A stretch of DNA of 64,000 nt from JAKAAZ01 sp963817855 (GCA_963817855.1 CAWFQA010000001.1:992001-1056000); one strand, 5' to 3'; shown: positions 16,765 through 26,469, counted from the stretch's first letter. The notes: generated by a model not told the origin, from the sequence alone. Program-made: numbers and translations.

Positions 16765-17898
16765 ATGAGCACAGCCCCATTGGTTACGATTTTTGTCCGG
16801 CACTCGGATGGCTGCAAATATAGCGGCGACGAATTCGACAAACGCTGCCGTTGCCGCAAACATTTCCGTTGGTCCCGGAACGGCAAACAATTCCGCCGCA
16901 CAGCCGGTACGCGTTCGTGGACGGAAGCGGAGCAAGCCAAGCGGAACCTGGAGGACCAACTAGCCGGAAGAGAGACACGGGCGGACGCCAAAGACCTGCA
17001 AGCCGGAATCGATGTCTTTCTTGAGGACAAGGGGGTGCAAGGCATCACGGATGGCGTTATCGCCAAGTACACGCGTGAGCTGGAGCGGCTCCGGGAATAC
17101 TGCGAGGGTAAGGGTGTCTTCACCGTCCAGGGCCTCACCCGCGATCTTCTCTCCGGATTCGCCGCGACATGGCCCAACACCTACGAGTCTTCACAAACAC
17201 GCTCTATGGTTCGCGCCCGATGCAGGTCATTCTTGAGGTACTGCTACGAGTCGCAATGGCTCGCTAGAATTCCGGCGTTGCCAAACATCCAGGTTGAGGA
17301 ACTGCCCACGCTGCCCTTGTCCGCTGACGAGTACCAACGTTTGTTGGACGCCGTGGAGATATTTACGGACCCCGTGCGACAACAGCGCGTCCGGGCTCTC
17401 GTCCAGCTAATGCGGTGGAGCGGCTTGTCAGTTCGGGACGCGCTCACGCTTGAACGCTCCGCCATTCACCGGAATGCGAAAGACCTATACCTTGTCGTCA
17501 CAAGCCGTCAGAAAACGGGCACACACGTCTCTGTGCCTTTGCCTCCGGCCATTGCCCTGGAAGTGCTGTCAGTAGCCAATGAGGACAAGCGCTTCCTGTT
17601 TTGGGATGGTGAGAGCGACATCGTCAAGACCTGGACGAAGTATTTCATTTCACCTCTATTCAAGGCCGCGAAGATTGAGCGGGGCGGCAACATGATGAGC
17701 CATCGGCTCCGCGATACGTTTGCCGTGGACCTCTTAGAAAAAGGCGTCCCGCTTGAGGAAGTTAGCAAGTTGCTCGGGCATGAGTCCATCAAGACAACTG
17801 AACGGCACTATGCAAAGTGGGTACAGGGCCGACAGGACAGGTTGAACACACTCGTTGTTGGGACGTGGGCCACACCCAAGACGCGCCGCCGCGCATAG
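16765..17898 (+). CDS. Tyrosine recombinase / integrase next to tRNA-Cys
   Basis: The 377-residue protein has an N-terminal Cys/His-rich segment (CKYSGDEFDKRCRCRKHF) like a small metal-binding arm-type domain, a SAM-like core-binding region (about 75-175), and a catalytic domain with Arg224, Lys250, His313 and Arg316 (SHRLRDTFA), His339 (LLGHES) and the nucleophile Tyr349 (TERHYAKW). All catalytic residues are present, so it could be active. Its position directly behind tRNA-Cys is the classic arrangement of an integrated island, although I found no second copy of the tRNA 3' end. Accessory genes follow for about 27 kb. Confidence 0.92.
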   Translation: MSTAPLVTIFVRHSDGCKYSGDEFDKRCRCRKHFRWSRNGKQFRRTAGTRSWTEAEQAKRNLEDQLAGRETRADAKDLQAGIDVFLEDKGVQGITDGVIAKYTRELERLREYCEGKGVFTVQGLTRDLLSGFAATWPNTYESSQTRSMVRARCRSFLRYCYESQWLARIPALPNIQVEELPTLPLSADEYQRLLDAVEIFTDPVRQQRVRALVQLMRWSGLSVRDALTLERSAIHRNAKDLYLVVTSRQKTGTHVSVPLPPAIALEVLSVANEDKRFLFWDGESDIVKTWTKYFISPLFKAAKIERGGNMMSHRLRDTFAVDLLEKGVPLEEVSKLLGHESIKTTERHYAKWVQGRQDRLNTLVVGTWATPKTRRRA

Positions 17899-18143
17899 CT
17901 GCGAGTGCGAGACGATGCACCATTCCCGGAACAAACTGCGACAAAATGGCTTACCCGAAACTGCGATCGGACGCCGCGGATTTTAAGTGCGACCGGGCCA
18001 GTTTTGCACCAAATTGCACCAAGAAGCACAAAGGCGCGAACTAATTATTTTCCCGATGCTTATTCTCGGGATGATCTCTGCACTAGGTTGCACCAATCAG
18101 CCCCAAAGTCCAAAGCCAAGTATCACCACAAGTATCACCTCCT

Positions 18144-19019
18144 CTAACCGCCCGACATTGGTTCGTGCTCAGGACGTTGACCGCAGCACCCGTGGAGAAG
18201 TGCGTTGAGGAACCAGAACGACGGGTCGGTCCACGGCGCTATGAGCGCCTTGTACTCCTCTTCCCGCGCCTGCGTCAGGACACCGTCAGATTGCTCCCAT
18301 GCGCGGATGGCCTCCAGGGTCGCCTGCCACCACCGCGCCCACGGGCTACCTCCGCGCACGACCTCAGCAGTGGCCTCGTGGCGGATATTTACTAGACCGC
18401 AGCGCTCGAATAGCACCGGGAGCTTGCGTCCAAATGTGGGGTCATACCCGCGTGATACCCACCACTCGCCACCCTGGTAAGCGCCTTGGTAGCGGGAGTA
18501 GTACGGATGAGACGGATCCACTGGAGCAATCGTGCCCCAGTCACCGTCCTCATCGACGAGCCATCCTCCTGGTCGCAAACACTCCACCATGCGTCGAATA
18601 GCCGACTCCTGCTTGCCAGCGAGCCAGAACAACATCAAACGCGAACAAACCAGATCGAACGAACCCGGGCCTAAGGCGTCTAGTGGATCGTCGAGGATGT
18701 TGTGCTGACGCACCTCGAGGTTCGGAAGATTGAGTCGCTTCAGGTAGGTGACATCGATGTCGGTCGCCACCACTTGGCCGCTCTCTCCGACTCGCTCGGC
18801 TAGCCAAACGGCCATGGATCCCCGGCCCGCGCCGATCTCAAGACATCGCCAGCCAGGCTGGACCAGCTGACGTCGTCTGCGAGAGAGCGGGTCGAAGATA
18901 TCTTCCAAGAGACCCAACCGATCGTCTTCGGCCTGTTGGCGCCCTCTCGCGTCGAGCCGGTAACCTGGCCCGAGATCTAGAGGTTCAGCGACTCTGGATG
19001 TGCCCTCGCGTTGTACCAT
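18144..19019 (-). CDS. Class I SAM-dependent methyltransferase
   Basis: The 291-residue protein has motif I CLEIGAGRGSMAVWL, an acidic residue ending strand 2 (ATDIDVTYL), motif II-like SFDLVCSRLMLFWL, and motif III LRPGGWLVDEDGDWG. This is the Methyltransf_11/25 type acting on small molecules, but the substrate is not predictable. There is no signal or membrane segment. It is transcribed alone, away from the PadR-ADOP pair, and ends near the recombinase gene. Confidence 0.88.
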   Translation of the reverse strand: MVQREGTSRVAEPLDLGPGYRLDARGRQQAEDDRLGLLEDIFDPLSRRRRQLVQPGWRCLEIGAGRGSMAVWLAERVGESGQVVATDIDVTYLKRLNLPNLEVRQHNILDDPLDALGPGSFDLVCSRLMLFWLAGKQESAIRRMVECLRPGGWLVDEDGDWGTIAPVDPSHPYYSRYQGAYQGGEWWVSRGYDPTFGRKLPVLFERCGLVNIRHEATAEVVRGGSPWARWWQATLEAIRAWEQSDGVLTQAREEEYKALIAPWTDPSFWFLNALLHGCCGQRPEHEPMSGG

Positions 19020-19105
19020 TGCGCAACCATACTCAGTGACTCTTTCAGCGTCAAGGTTTTAGAAAGCCGTGGATTTCGATCTAATGCCAATTGCGTCGTA
19101 GTTGC

Positions 19106-19129
19106 TCAAAACACCGTTTTTCGTGAAAA
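19106..19129 (-). repeat. Dispersed palindromic repeat, short copy
   Basis: CAAAACACCGTTTTTCGTG resembles CGAAAACGCCGTTTTTCGCG at 25911-25930. It belongs to the CGAAAAC-N2-GTTTT-type family found between 19 and 33 kb and lies in the upstream region of the methyltransferase gene. Confidence 0.4.
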
Positions 19130-19448
19130 GTGTATGGAATCGAAGCGCTGCCCGATGCCGCTAGCTTCCGGAAAATCGACTATGGGAGTAAGTCGCGAGA
19201 AGCGCGTTTGTCCGTATCGATTCTGCTTTTGTTACCGCAACGATTCTCAATGTTGAGTTACTGAATGCAAGAGTTAAAAAGGCAGATTGTGGACATCGCC
19301 GGAAGGGGACGCCAAGTTAAGACAGTGCGGGTGGCACCGTTCCCGACTGAGCCATCAAGGCTCGGTTGGCCAAAGCCGCGGACGTTCGGCGCAGTGCAAG
19401 CAGCAGTGCGATCTCTCCAAGCCCCAGCGCAACCAAATCCCGCCCCAC

Positions 19449-19477
19449 TTGACACTCGAGTGATGAATATGTTCACT
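19449..19477 (+). promoter_or_regulatory. PadR-ADOP promoter with overlapping inverted repeats
   Basis: TTGACA at 19449-19454 is a perfect -35 box. It overlaps the palindrome CACTCGAGTG (19453-19462) and is followed by AGTGA-N9-TCACT (19459-19477) about 25 bases before the start codon. PadR proteins normally bind dyads in their own promoter, so this is the likely autoregulatory operator. The -10 box is not clear. Confidence 0.5.
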
Positions 19478-19501
19478 TGAATGCCAAGTGGAGAAACTCG
19501 A

Positions 19502-19825
19502 ATGCAGATACTGCAAGGCACCCTCGACCTCATGATCCTCCGCACCCTCGCCACCATGGGTCCGCAGCATGCATACGGCATCGCCAATCGGCTCCAGCAG
19601 GTCTCAGAGGACGCCTTGAATCTCAACCAGGGCACCATCTATCCAGCTCTCGTCCGGATTGAGCAGCATGGCTGGGCACGCAGTTCCTGGAGCAAGACGG
19701 AAAACGGCCGTGAAGCGAAGTATTACATCATCTCCAAAGCGGGGTTGGAAGCGCTTCAAGAAGAAACCGAACGCTGGCGGCAGATGGCCGGGGTGGTGGA
19801 AAAGCTGTTGGCGGAGGAACAGTAA
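19502..19825 (+). CDS. PadR-family transcriptional regulator
   Basis: The 107-residue winged-helix protein has the family sequence QILQGTLDLMILRTLATMGP, HAYGIANRLQ, LNQGTIYPALVRIEQ, REAKYYIISKAG and a C-terminal helix for dimerisation. The ATG at 19502 (MQILQGT) is preceded by GGAGA and begins the conserved core; a start seven codons upstream is possible. Its stop lies 2 bases before the ADOP permease start, so the two form an operon. In acidobacteria PadR genes regularly precede such permeases and are presumed to repress them until a ligand, often an antimicrobial, is bound. Confidence 0.93.
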   Translation: MQILQGTLDLMILRTLATMGPQHAYGIANRLQQVSEDALNLNQGTIYPALVRIEQHGWARSSWSKTENGREAKYYIISKAGLEALQEETERWRQMAGVVEKLLAEEQ

Positions 19826-19827
19826 CC

Positions 19828-22481
19828 ATGGCGCATTGGAGAAGGATCATCGCCAAGCTCCGCAGTCTACTCGGAAACACTCGCGCCGAAGAGGACCTTG
19901 CTCGTGAAGTCGCATCGCACCTTACCCTCCTCGCCGACGATTTTGAACACCGCGGGATGCCACCGGCAGAAGCGCGCATCGCCGCGCGGCGCGCTTACGG
20001 TAGCCTGGAGCAGGCAAAGCAGGCGCATCGCGACGAACGCTCCCTCTTGTGGGTCGAACAAGCCGTGCAGGACCTGCGCTATGGCGTGCGCACATTAAGC
20101 AGGAGTCCTGGCTTCACGACAGCAACTGTGCTCACGCTCGCTCTCGGCATCGGCGCGTGTTCGGCCATTTTCAGCCTGGTGAATGCTGTTCTAATCCGGT
20201 CATTGCCGTATGGCGAAGCTGGCCGGCTCGTCTACCTCTATACACCCAATCCACGGTTTAACATTCCCCGGGAAGGCTTCGGACCTGCTTACGCGGACTT
20301 TTACGACATCAAGCGAGTGAGCCGCTCCTTTGAGCGCATAACAGCATTCGATCAGGCGATGTTCAGTCTCGCAGAGCAAGGTTCTGCGCAGCGTGTCAGC
20401 GCCGCGCGCGTAGACGGCGATTTCTTCCAGACATTCCAAGTCTCGCCTGAACTTGGCCGAGCAATCACTCCTGGGGACAATCAACCCGGCCACGAAAGAG
20501 TGGTCGTGATCAGCCATGCTCTTTGGCAGTCCGCATTCGGATCAGCTTCGGACATACTCCATCGCACGATTGTCCTCGATGGTAACGGTTATCAGATCGT
20601 CGGCGTTATGCCGCCGGCCTTCGAATATCCGCACAGTTCCGATCTCCCCGAGGGAGCTCCTCAATACAAGACAACTCAGGTGTGGCTGCCGTTGGCGCTC
20701 AATACTCATCAAATGGCCGACCGTGACAATTCTAGCGGCAATGCCGTCGCTCGTCTCAGACCAGGCGTCTCCATCGCTCAAGCCCAGGCTGAGGTGAGCA
20801 CCATCATGACGCGTCTGGATAAGCTGCACGATCCAAGCATGCGTGGCTGGGGCGCATTACTAGAAGACTTCATTGACAGTACCGTGGGCCACGTTCGCTC
20901 GTTGCTGTGGCTTCTTTTCTGTGCCGTGGGACTTGTGCTGTTGATCGCCTGCGGCAATGCCGCCAATCTGCTGCTCGCCCGAGCCGAAGGGCGTATGCGC
21001 GAGCTCGGCGTCCGTGTCGCGCTCGGCGCCGGCCGCAATCGCATCGTTCGTCAGCTCATCACGGAAGCTCTGTTGATTGGCCTCGCCGCTGGAGCTATCG
21101 GGGTGGCCTTCGCGTTTCTCTTCCTACGAGTTCTCCCACTCATCAATCCGGGCGATATTCCTCGCCTGAATGAAGCCTCGCTTGACTTGCGTGTGCTGCT
21201 CTTCACCATCGCAATCTCGGTGGTTACCAGCGTGCTTACCGGCGCTTTCCCCGCACTTGCCGTGTCGCGCATCAACCTCACAGGCTTTCTCGCCGCCACC
21301 GGTAGCCGAAGCATTGCGGGGGCCCATACCCGCATTCAAAGCGCGCTCATCGTCGGCGAGTCGGCGCTTGTCGTGGTGCTGCTCGCCTCGTCCGGTCTGC
21401 TCATTCGCAGCTACATCAACGTGGAGTCGGTCGACACCGGATTCTCGCAATCCACTCTATCCGCCAACATTCAGCCCGACTCCTACTATCGCCAGCCGCA
21501 GCAGAGCGCCGAGTTTTATCGGAATTTTTGTTCCAGATTGAGTGCCATCCCCGGTGTGATAGCCGTCGGCGGCATCAACGCTCTCCCGCTCAGCAACTCA
21601 GAAACCCTGCATCTGTTCGATGTTGAGGGGTATGCGAATCAGAAAGATCAGTTAGTCGAGGGACGATGGGTTACTCCAGGATACTTTTCCGCAATGAGCA
21701 TTCCCCTCCTTGCCGGTCGCCGCTTCAGCAACGGCGATACGGCTCATACGGAGCAACTTGCCATTGTCAATCGAAGCTTCGCGAATAAATACTTCGCAAA
21801 TCGCAGCGCTGTCGGGGGCCGCGTCAACGTTGACGATCACCATGTGCAATGGAGCACCATCATCGGAGTGGTCGGTGATGTACGCCATGCCAGCCTGGAA
21901 GAACCGCCGTCCCGCAAATCTATCAACCTGTCTCCTCGGTCGGTGACGGATATATTGTTGTTCGCGCGTCGCGGCCGGCAAAAGCCGTTGCTGCCGAAAT
22001 CCGTGCTGCTCTCCATGCGATAGATCCCAACCTCGCCGCTTCCGATATAGAAACCATGGGACAGCTTGAATCCGCAGCCAGTGCGCGCCGTCGCTTCCAG
22101 ACGTCGCTGCTCACCATCTTCGCAGCGATCGGGTTAACCCTCGCGCTGGTCGGCCTCTACGGCCTCATGGCATATTCCGTTGCTCGCCGCACACGCGAAA
22201 TCGGCATCCGCATGGCCCTTGGTGCCGAGCGGTCGGACGTGATGCTGCTTGTGCTAAAGAAAGCCGCCCTCTTGCTTGCGCTTGGCCTCTTTACCGGGCT
22301 TGTCGCCTCCTGGTTCGCCACGCGTGCCATTCAGGCATTTCTCTTCGGCGTCGGCCGTTACGACCCAATTACAGTTCTCTCTGTTTGTGGTTTGCTCGCG
22401 ATCTCCGGCTTGATCGCGGTCATAATTCCCGCTCGCCGCGCCGCCTCCATCGATCCCATGCGAGCACTTCGGACAGAGTAG
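19828..22481 (+). CDS. ADOP-family ABC permease (FtsX/MacB type), with a single-base frameshift
   Basis: Acidobacterial duplicated orphan permeases are large MacB-like proteins with two FtsX domains. Here residues 1-80 form the ADOP prefix (EEDLAREVASHLTLLADDFE, YGSLEQAKQAHRDERSL). A MacB periplasmic core and first FtsX domain follow (LLIACGNAANLLLARAEGR, RELGVRVALGAGR), then a second core. Near 21910 one base is missing: the frame leaves the family after LEEPPS and stops at 22023. In the next frame IYQPVSSVGDGYIVVRA, AIDPNLAASD and the second FtsX domain (YSVARRTREIGIRMALGAER) run to 22481. Repaired length is 884 residues, normal for ADOP. No ATPase is adjacent. Confidence 0.9.
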
Positions 22482-22681
22482 GAAAGATGTTGCTTAGGTC
22501 CACCTGTGAGAGAATACGAAGATCGGCATCGGGTCTATGCCAAATCCCCGAGTCCCTCGTTTTTTGGAGCTCCGGACCGGAGTTGCTACAAACCCCATTT
22601 CCGGGGAATCGCCTTACCACTTCCGAGAAGCCGACAAATCGGTACCAATCGGAAGCTGAGCAACCCAAAGACCTCTAAGTC

Positions 22682-23023
22682 TTACCGCTTCCGCGGTAGT
22701 GGCTTTCGCGGCGTGCGCTTCCGGGACAGAGGTTTCAGCGGATCGTCCTTCATCATGCCTGCCTTGAAAGGCTGTTTCTTTACAGCTTTTTTGCGGATTT
22801 TCGCGCCGGGCGTCGGCCCCCTTGATGAGCGACAAACACTCTTGCCAGTGTCCGACCTGCCACCGCCCTTGGCGCTTCCTTTGCTCGCGGGGCTCAGAAT
22901 GGTGAAAGATTGGACCAAGCCTTGGCAGTATGGGCATTTGGTCGTTTTAACTGGGAAGGACTCCCGCCGCAGCGCCGCAAAGCATACCGAAGTTGTGCAT
23001 AGCTTCACGATCTTGTTTGCCAT
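22682..23023 (-). CDS. Small basic protein with CPYC motif
   Basis: The frame from the ATG at 23023 gives 113 residues: an N-terminal part with Cys9, Cys14 and CPYCQGL, then a very basic, Lys/Arg/Pro-rich tail (PGAKIRKKAVKKQPFKAG, RKRTPRKPLPRKR). GGAGAGG lies 7 bases before this ATG, supporting the start; the frame is open upstream without coding character. No family is recognised. A zinc- or nucleic-acid-binding role is only suggested by composition. The repetitive basic tail could also reflect non-coding repeat sequence. Confidence 0.5.
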   Translation of the reverse strand: MANKIVKLCTTSVCFAALRRESFPVKTTKCPYCQGLVQSFTILSPASKGSAKGGGRSDTGKSVCRSSRGPTPGAKIRKKAVKKQPFKAGMMKDDPLKPLSRKRTPRKPLPRKR

Positions 23024-23186
23024 CACTTGGCCTCTCCAGGCAAGCTTACTTCGAGGAAGGTACGGACAGGTAGGTTCCGAGAAACGCGCTTGGGTTGCTT
23101 GATCAGAACCTGCGCGGCGAAGTTCTGCCTGTCCGCTCTCGCGCCACCTCAAATTGCCCGAATAATCCCATGGGGATTGGCAGCAC

Positions 23187-23215
23187 TCCCGGAAAGTCAC
23201 GTTTTCGGCAAGTTC
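23187..23215 (+). repeat. Dispersed palindromic repeat, copy A
   Basis: This 29-base sequence matches copy B at 25868-25896 at 26 of 29 positions; the shared core is GTTTTCGGCAAGTTC. It lies in the roughly 350-base gap between two minus-strand genes, which otherwise holds nothing I can identify. Confidence 0.65.
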
Positions 23216-23374
23216 AAATGGTTATAACAGCCCAACGCACCCACGGATTGCTTTAGCGATTGGGGCAGACCTCGCGAAACCGACCACAACGATCCGGCCA
23301 GATTTGAAAGATGACGCCATGTTGTGATGAGCGTTGCGCACCCTTCCAGTTTCTTCGCTGTGCGCCAGCTCCAT

Positions 23375-24655
23375 TTAGGAGCTTAGCCAGCCGGATCGAG
23401 GCCCAAGTGCCTTGTGCAGTAACTCTGACGCACGCGCTTCAAGACGCTCGGCTTCATGGAGCTCACACTCGAATTCAGGCAGATTCCGCAACCCGGCAAA
23501 TGCTGGGTCCTGCTTCAATGTGCAGGACGACCAGAATCCTTCAAGGCGGGCGCGTCGCAAGGTACGAACGGTTGGTTCAGTAGCTCTCAGCATGGCGCAG
23601 TGTCGGGCCAGGTAGAAAAGGACTTCAGGTTCTTGAACGACTTCGGTGCTTTCGATGAGATCCATCGCTGCTGTCAGTTTGCCGTCCAGAACCGCGAGAA
23701 GCGAGGTCATAAGAACGGACATGACGGGCCCCAGTTCAAGCTTCGCCAATCGCTCGCGCAGCAGGGTCGCGGCTCGCTCCGTTGCTCCCAGGGCTGCCCA
23801 GGCCGCCGCGTCAAGATAATAGAGAGTACCCGTGTATGTTTCGAAGACCCTGGCAAAATCGCCGCGCAGGAAATGGGAATGCGCAACGCTCGTCCTAATC
23901 GTTGGATCAAGCGCAGCGGCTCTGTCATGGGCGGCAATGGAATCCTCAAGAAGGCCGCAGCAGCGTAGCACCTGGACAAGACCCGCGAAAGACTCCGCCT
24001 CTTCACCGTGACGCGCCAGCCGAGCTGCGAGCCGGATCATCGCCTGCGAAGCTCGTCCGGAATCGACCTGCAACTGGGTGTAAAACTGGTGAGCGCAGGG
24101 CAGTTCCGGATCGATGGCGAACGCTCGCTGGAAGGCTGCCTCTGCCAGGTCCGAAGTGCCCGGGCAACCATTGAACTTCTCTAGCAATCGGCGGCTGCGC
24201 CCTAGCCAGGCCCAGGCGGCCGCAAACTGCGGGTCACGCGCGACACACAGCCAGAACAAATCCTGGGCGCGGACAATTGAAGTCGGCGATCGTTCTGCCA
24301 GAAGCTCTTTACCCCGGACGAAACTCTCATAAGCAACCTGCGTCACTCCCGGCTCACCTGTCACTGGGAGCATGAATCGATAGCCAAACTTTGAAACGGT
24401 CTGAATGGAATCGCGTCCCAGCGTCTTGCGCAGGACCACGATGACATTGGTTAAATTCGCTTCAGAAACATGGATTCCCGGCCAAAGCGTTGAGAATATC
24501 TCAGTCCGCGACACCAGGTTCTCGTGACGACGCACCATCAGAAGTAGCGCATCGAACGCTTTGGGAGGCAACACGACGCATTGGCCGCCACGAAGCAATC
24601 GCCGCTCCCGGACCGACATGGAGAATTCACCGAAGAGATAGGTATCATCCGCCAT
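23375..24655 (-). CDS. Winged-helix (OmpR/CadC-type) regulator with TPR-like C-terminus
   Basis: Residues 1-95 form a trans_reg_C winged helix: YLFGEFSMSVRERRLLRGGQ, LPPKAFDALLLMVRR, LVSRTEIFSTLWPG, SEANLTNVIVVLRKTLG and the wing VSKFGYRFMLPV. The rest (about 330 residues) is Ala/Leu-rich helical repeat sequence with TPR spacing (AAAWAWLGRSRRL, AAFQRAFAIDPELPCAH). There is no receiver domain and no membrane segment, so it is a one-component cytoplasmic regulator. It is divergent from the SnoaL-like gene, whose expression it may control. Such regulators are frequent in acidobacteria and their signals are unknown. Confidence 0.85.
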   Translation of the reverse strand: MADDTYLFGEFSMSVRERRLLRGGQCVVLPPKAFDALLLMVRRHENLVSRTEIFSTLWPGIHVSEANLTNVIVVLRKTLGRDSIQTVSKFGYRFMLPVTGEPGVTQVAYESFVRGKELLAERSPTSIVRAQDLFWLCVARDPQFAAAWAWLGRSRRLLEKFNGCPGTSDLAEAAFQRAFAIDPELPCAHQFYTQLQVDSGRASQAMIRLAARLARHGEEAESFAGLVQVLRCCGLLEDSIAAHDRAAALDPTIRTSVAHSHFLRGDFARVFETYTGTLYYLDAAAWAALGATERAATLLRERLAKLELGPVMSVLMTSLLAVLDGKLTAAMDLIESTEVVQEPEVLFYLARHCAMLRATEPTVRTLRRARLEGFWSSCTLKQDPAFAGLRNLPEFECELHEAERLEARASELLHKALGPRSGWLSS

Positions 24656-24752
24656 CGTTTCATTTTAGTTTGATTTTTGATGCAATTTCTGTGAGCTCGT
24701 ATCAAGTGAATCGGATTTAGTATTGCTGCAACTTCACTTCGAGGAGAAAAGA

Positions 24753-25130
24753 ATGCACGCTGCCATCACCACTACTCAAGCCAAGCACCTTGTTCAGGAC
24801 TATCTCAACGCGATCAGCGGCCACGCGAAACCTGAGAAGCTTTTGGATCGGTTTCTCAATGACGCCGAACTTAAACAGCATATCCTGCAAGTCGAAACGG
24901 CATTTCCGGCCTATGAATTCATCGCACGCCAAATCATCGCCGAAGACGATCTTGTCGCGGTTCGAGCTACGTTCCGGGGAGTCCACAAGGGAGATTTCGC
25001 CGACATAAAGCCAACTGGCAAGCCAGTTTCCTCCGACCTGATGATCATCTATCGTGTGCAAGATGGCCTGATTGTCGAGCACTGGCTGCAAATGGACGCG
25101 AGAGACATCGTGGAGCAACTGTCCAGGTAG
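24753..25130 (+). CDS. SnoaL-like ester cyclase-family protein
   Basis: The 125-residue protein has the SnoaL/NTF2-like pattern: an N-terminal helix with VQDYLNAIS, then FPAYEFIARQIIAEDDLVAV, ATFRGVHKGDFADIKPTGKP and the closing strand IYRVQDGLIVEHWLQMD. The GxxPTGK and HWxxxD elements are those of the polyketide-cyclase/predicted ester cyclase group; many members are uncharacterised. GAGGAG lies 6 bases before the ATG at 24753. It is divergent from the winged-helix regulator. Confidence 0.85.
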   Translation: MHAAITTTQAKHLVQDYLNAISGHAKPEKLLDRFLNDAELKQHILQVETAFPAYEFIARQIIAEDDLVAVRATFRGVHKGDFADIKPTGKPVSSDLMIIYRVQDGLIVEHWLQMDARDIVEQLSR

Positions 25131-25172
25131 CGATGGCTCCGACTGTCCGCGCCACTGCATTCGTGGGCGGCA

Positions 25173-25646
25173 TCAAGCGAACTCTATTCCATATTTTGGT
25201 CCTGCGCTGACCATGCGGTTGATCAGCGCTTCTGTAATGGGTGGGATGGCGGCGGAGCGGTCTTGCACCGGATCTAACACTTCCTCAAAATATTTTTCCA
25301 TTCCGGCCGGTGAGAATAAGAGCAGCATCCTGGCCCTGGTGCTACCTACGTTCTGAAATCTGTGGACCAGTCCGCGAGGGATTTGGATGAAGCTTCCGGG
25401 CGTGGCATTGAACTTTTTTTCGCCCAGCGTGATCTCGAGAGTGCCTTCGAGCACGTAGAAGCTCTCTTCCTCGCGATGGTGAATGTGCAGCGGTGGTCCG
25501 CCTCCGGGAGGGATGATTCCTTCCATGATGAAAGAGGCTCCATTGCTTTGGGCGCCAGTGACCAGGAAGGTGTAACGATCGCCTGGACCCCAGTACGACG
25601 GGCCTGTTTCGGCTGGTTGATGATACGCGATGCATTGATCTTGCAA
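25173..25646 (-). CDS. Cupin-domain protein
   Basis: The 157-residue single cupin has motif 1 (PPLHIHHREEESFYVLEG: metal ligands His, His and Glu) and motif 2 (PGSFIQIPRGLVHRFQNVG with the last His ligand). Motif spacing is regular, so metal binding is likely. Such proteins range from dioxygenases and isomerases to sugar or stress proteins; no substrate can be assigned. It converges on the SnoaL-like gene. Confidence 0.85.
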   Translation of the reverse strand: MQDQCIAYHQPAETGPSYWGPGDRYTFLVTGAQSNGASFIMEGIIPPGGGPPLHIHHREEESFYVLEGTLEITLGEKKFNATPGSFIQIPRGLVHRFQNVGSTRARMLLLFSPAGMEKYFEEVLDPVQDRSAAIPPITEALINRMVSAGPKYGIEFA

Positions 25647-25867
25647 GCGGCCTCCTGATTACGTGGGTCTTCTAAATTGGGCAGAACGAGTGCGCGTCGA
25701 TGATACTTTCCAAGGCTCGGAAGGCGCCAGCGAAAAAATCTTTCGACTGAAGCCTGTTCACTTCAGTGGCATTGTCCTAGCGGCGAAGATTGGGCCGACC
25801 GCTGGGCCCTCTCGGGTCGGTGATGGAAAACGCGCTTCTATTGGTTGAACGGCGCTTGGTCGGACAT

Positions 25868-25932
25868 TCCCTGAAAGTCGGGTTTTCGGCAAGTTCGATC
25901 GCGGAGTTTCCGAAAACGCCGTTTTTCGCGCA
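25868..25932. repeat. Dispersed palindromic repeat, inverted pair B/B'
   Basis: Copy B (25868-25896, plus) is followed 8 bases later by an inverted copy B' (25905-25932). GTTTTCGG in B is complementary to CCGAAAAC in B', and flanking AAAG-CGG and CCG-TTTT segments extend the stem with small bulges. The pair would fold into a long hairpin and looks like a minimal non-autonomous element. Confidence 0.6.
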
Positions 25933-25936
25933 CTAG

Positions 25937-26299
25937 TGTTTCACAACTTATGATGTCACGGTCTATATCCCGATAGTGGTTGTGTCCGCAGTCGCCGCTA
26001 TCGTAGCGGGATGTTTAGCCTATGCGGGGATTTTCCGGTTCGCTGCCAGATTTGCCCTTGGAACTACTTTTGGTGTTTCTTGGGGCTTGATGTGAGCCGT
26101 AATCGTCGGCGCGGGAGCAGTCTACCTAGCCTTCAGCAAAGGACCCGAAATATGTCAAACTGACCTGCTGCATAAGCATGAGACCATATCAGACATGGTG
26201 ATTCCCCTTATCGGTCCGGACCCTGATCCAGACTTTCGAGCGAAACTAATCGTTCATTGCAGCAGTGAGGACTTGGAGAAAATCCGGGAAATGAACTGA
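25937..26299 (+). pseudogene. Decayed small membrane protein with an in-frame TGA
   Basis: The frame ending at 26299 encodes two or three hydrophobic segments (VYIPIVVVSAVAAIVAGC, FALGTTFGVSWGL, AVIVGAGAVYLAFS) followed by a soluble tail with PLIGPDPDPDFRAKL. It is interrupted by TGA at 26093-26095 and has no clear start codon. Coding character continues on both sides of the TGA, so a nonsense mutation or sequence error is likely. No family is recognised. Confidence 0.45.
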
Positions 26300-26304
26300 A
26301 TGCG

Positions 26305-26469
26305 GTTTGGCGGAGCTCGCAAAAGCATGGGTCCGGTCTGGGCGGACGTGGCGGCAGCCATGCGCGAAGACGAGCCGCCGTGGCCGCGGCCAGGAAGCTT
26401 GCGGTTCTCCTCCATCACATCTGGATCACATATGAGATTTACGTGCCGTTCTACACAGCGGCAGCCTAA
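26305..26469 (+). pseudogene. C-terminal remnant of a transposase (IS110-like)
   Basis: The frame ending in TAA at 26467-26469 reads GSHARRRAAVAAARKLAVLL followed by HHIWITYEIYVPFY. The A-x-ARKLAVLLH-x2-W pattern followed by a Y/PFY end is how many IS110/IS1111-type transposases finish. Upstream similarity fades within about 50 codons and no DEDD catalytic part or element end is seen. The remaining ~300 bases up to 26786 hold one repeat fragment and no gene. Confidence 0.45.

Larger units (their letters stand above)
19020..19501. other. Intergenic region between the methyltransferase and PadR
   Basis: About 480 bases with no convincing gene. It contains one short copy (19106-19129) of the dispersed repeat described elsewhere, and the PadR promoter region at its right end. 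No other structure is evident. Confidence 0.5.

Noticed and set aside
17899..18143. Possible second tRNA-derived attachment site behind the first integrase
   Set aside because: No stretch resembling the 3' end of tRNA-Cys is visible there.
22506..23102. 198-codon plus-strand frame opposite the small basic gene
   Set aside because: The minus-strand frame has the ribosome site and CPYC motif; this one has neither.
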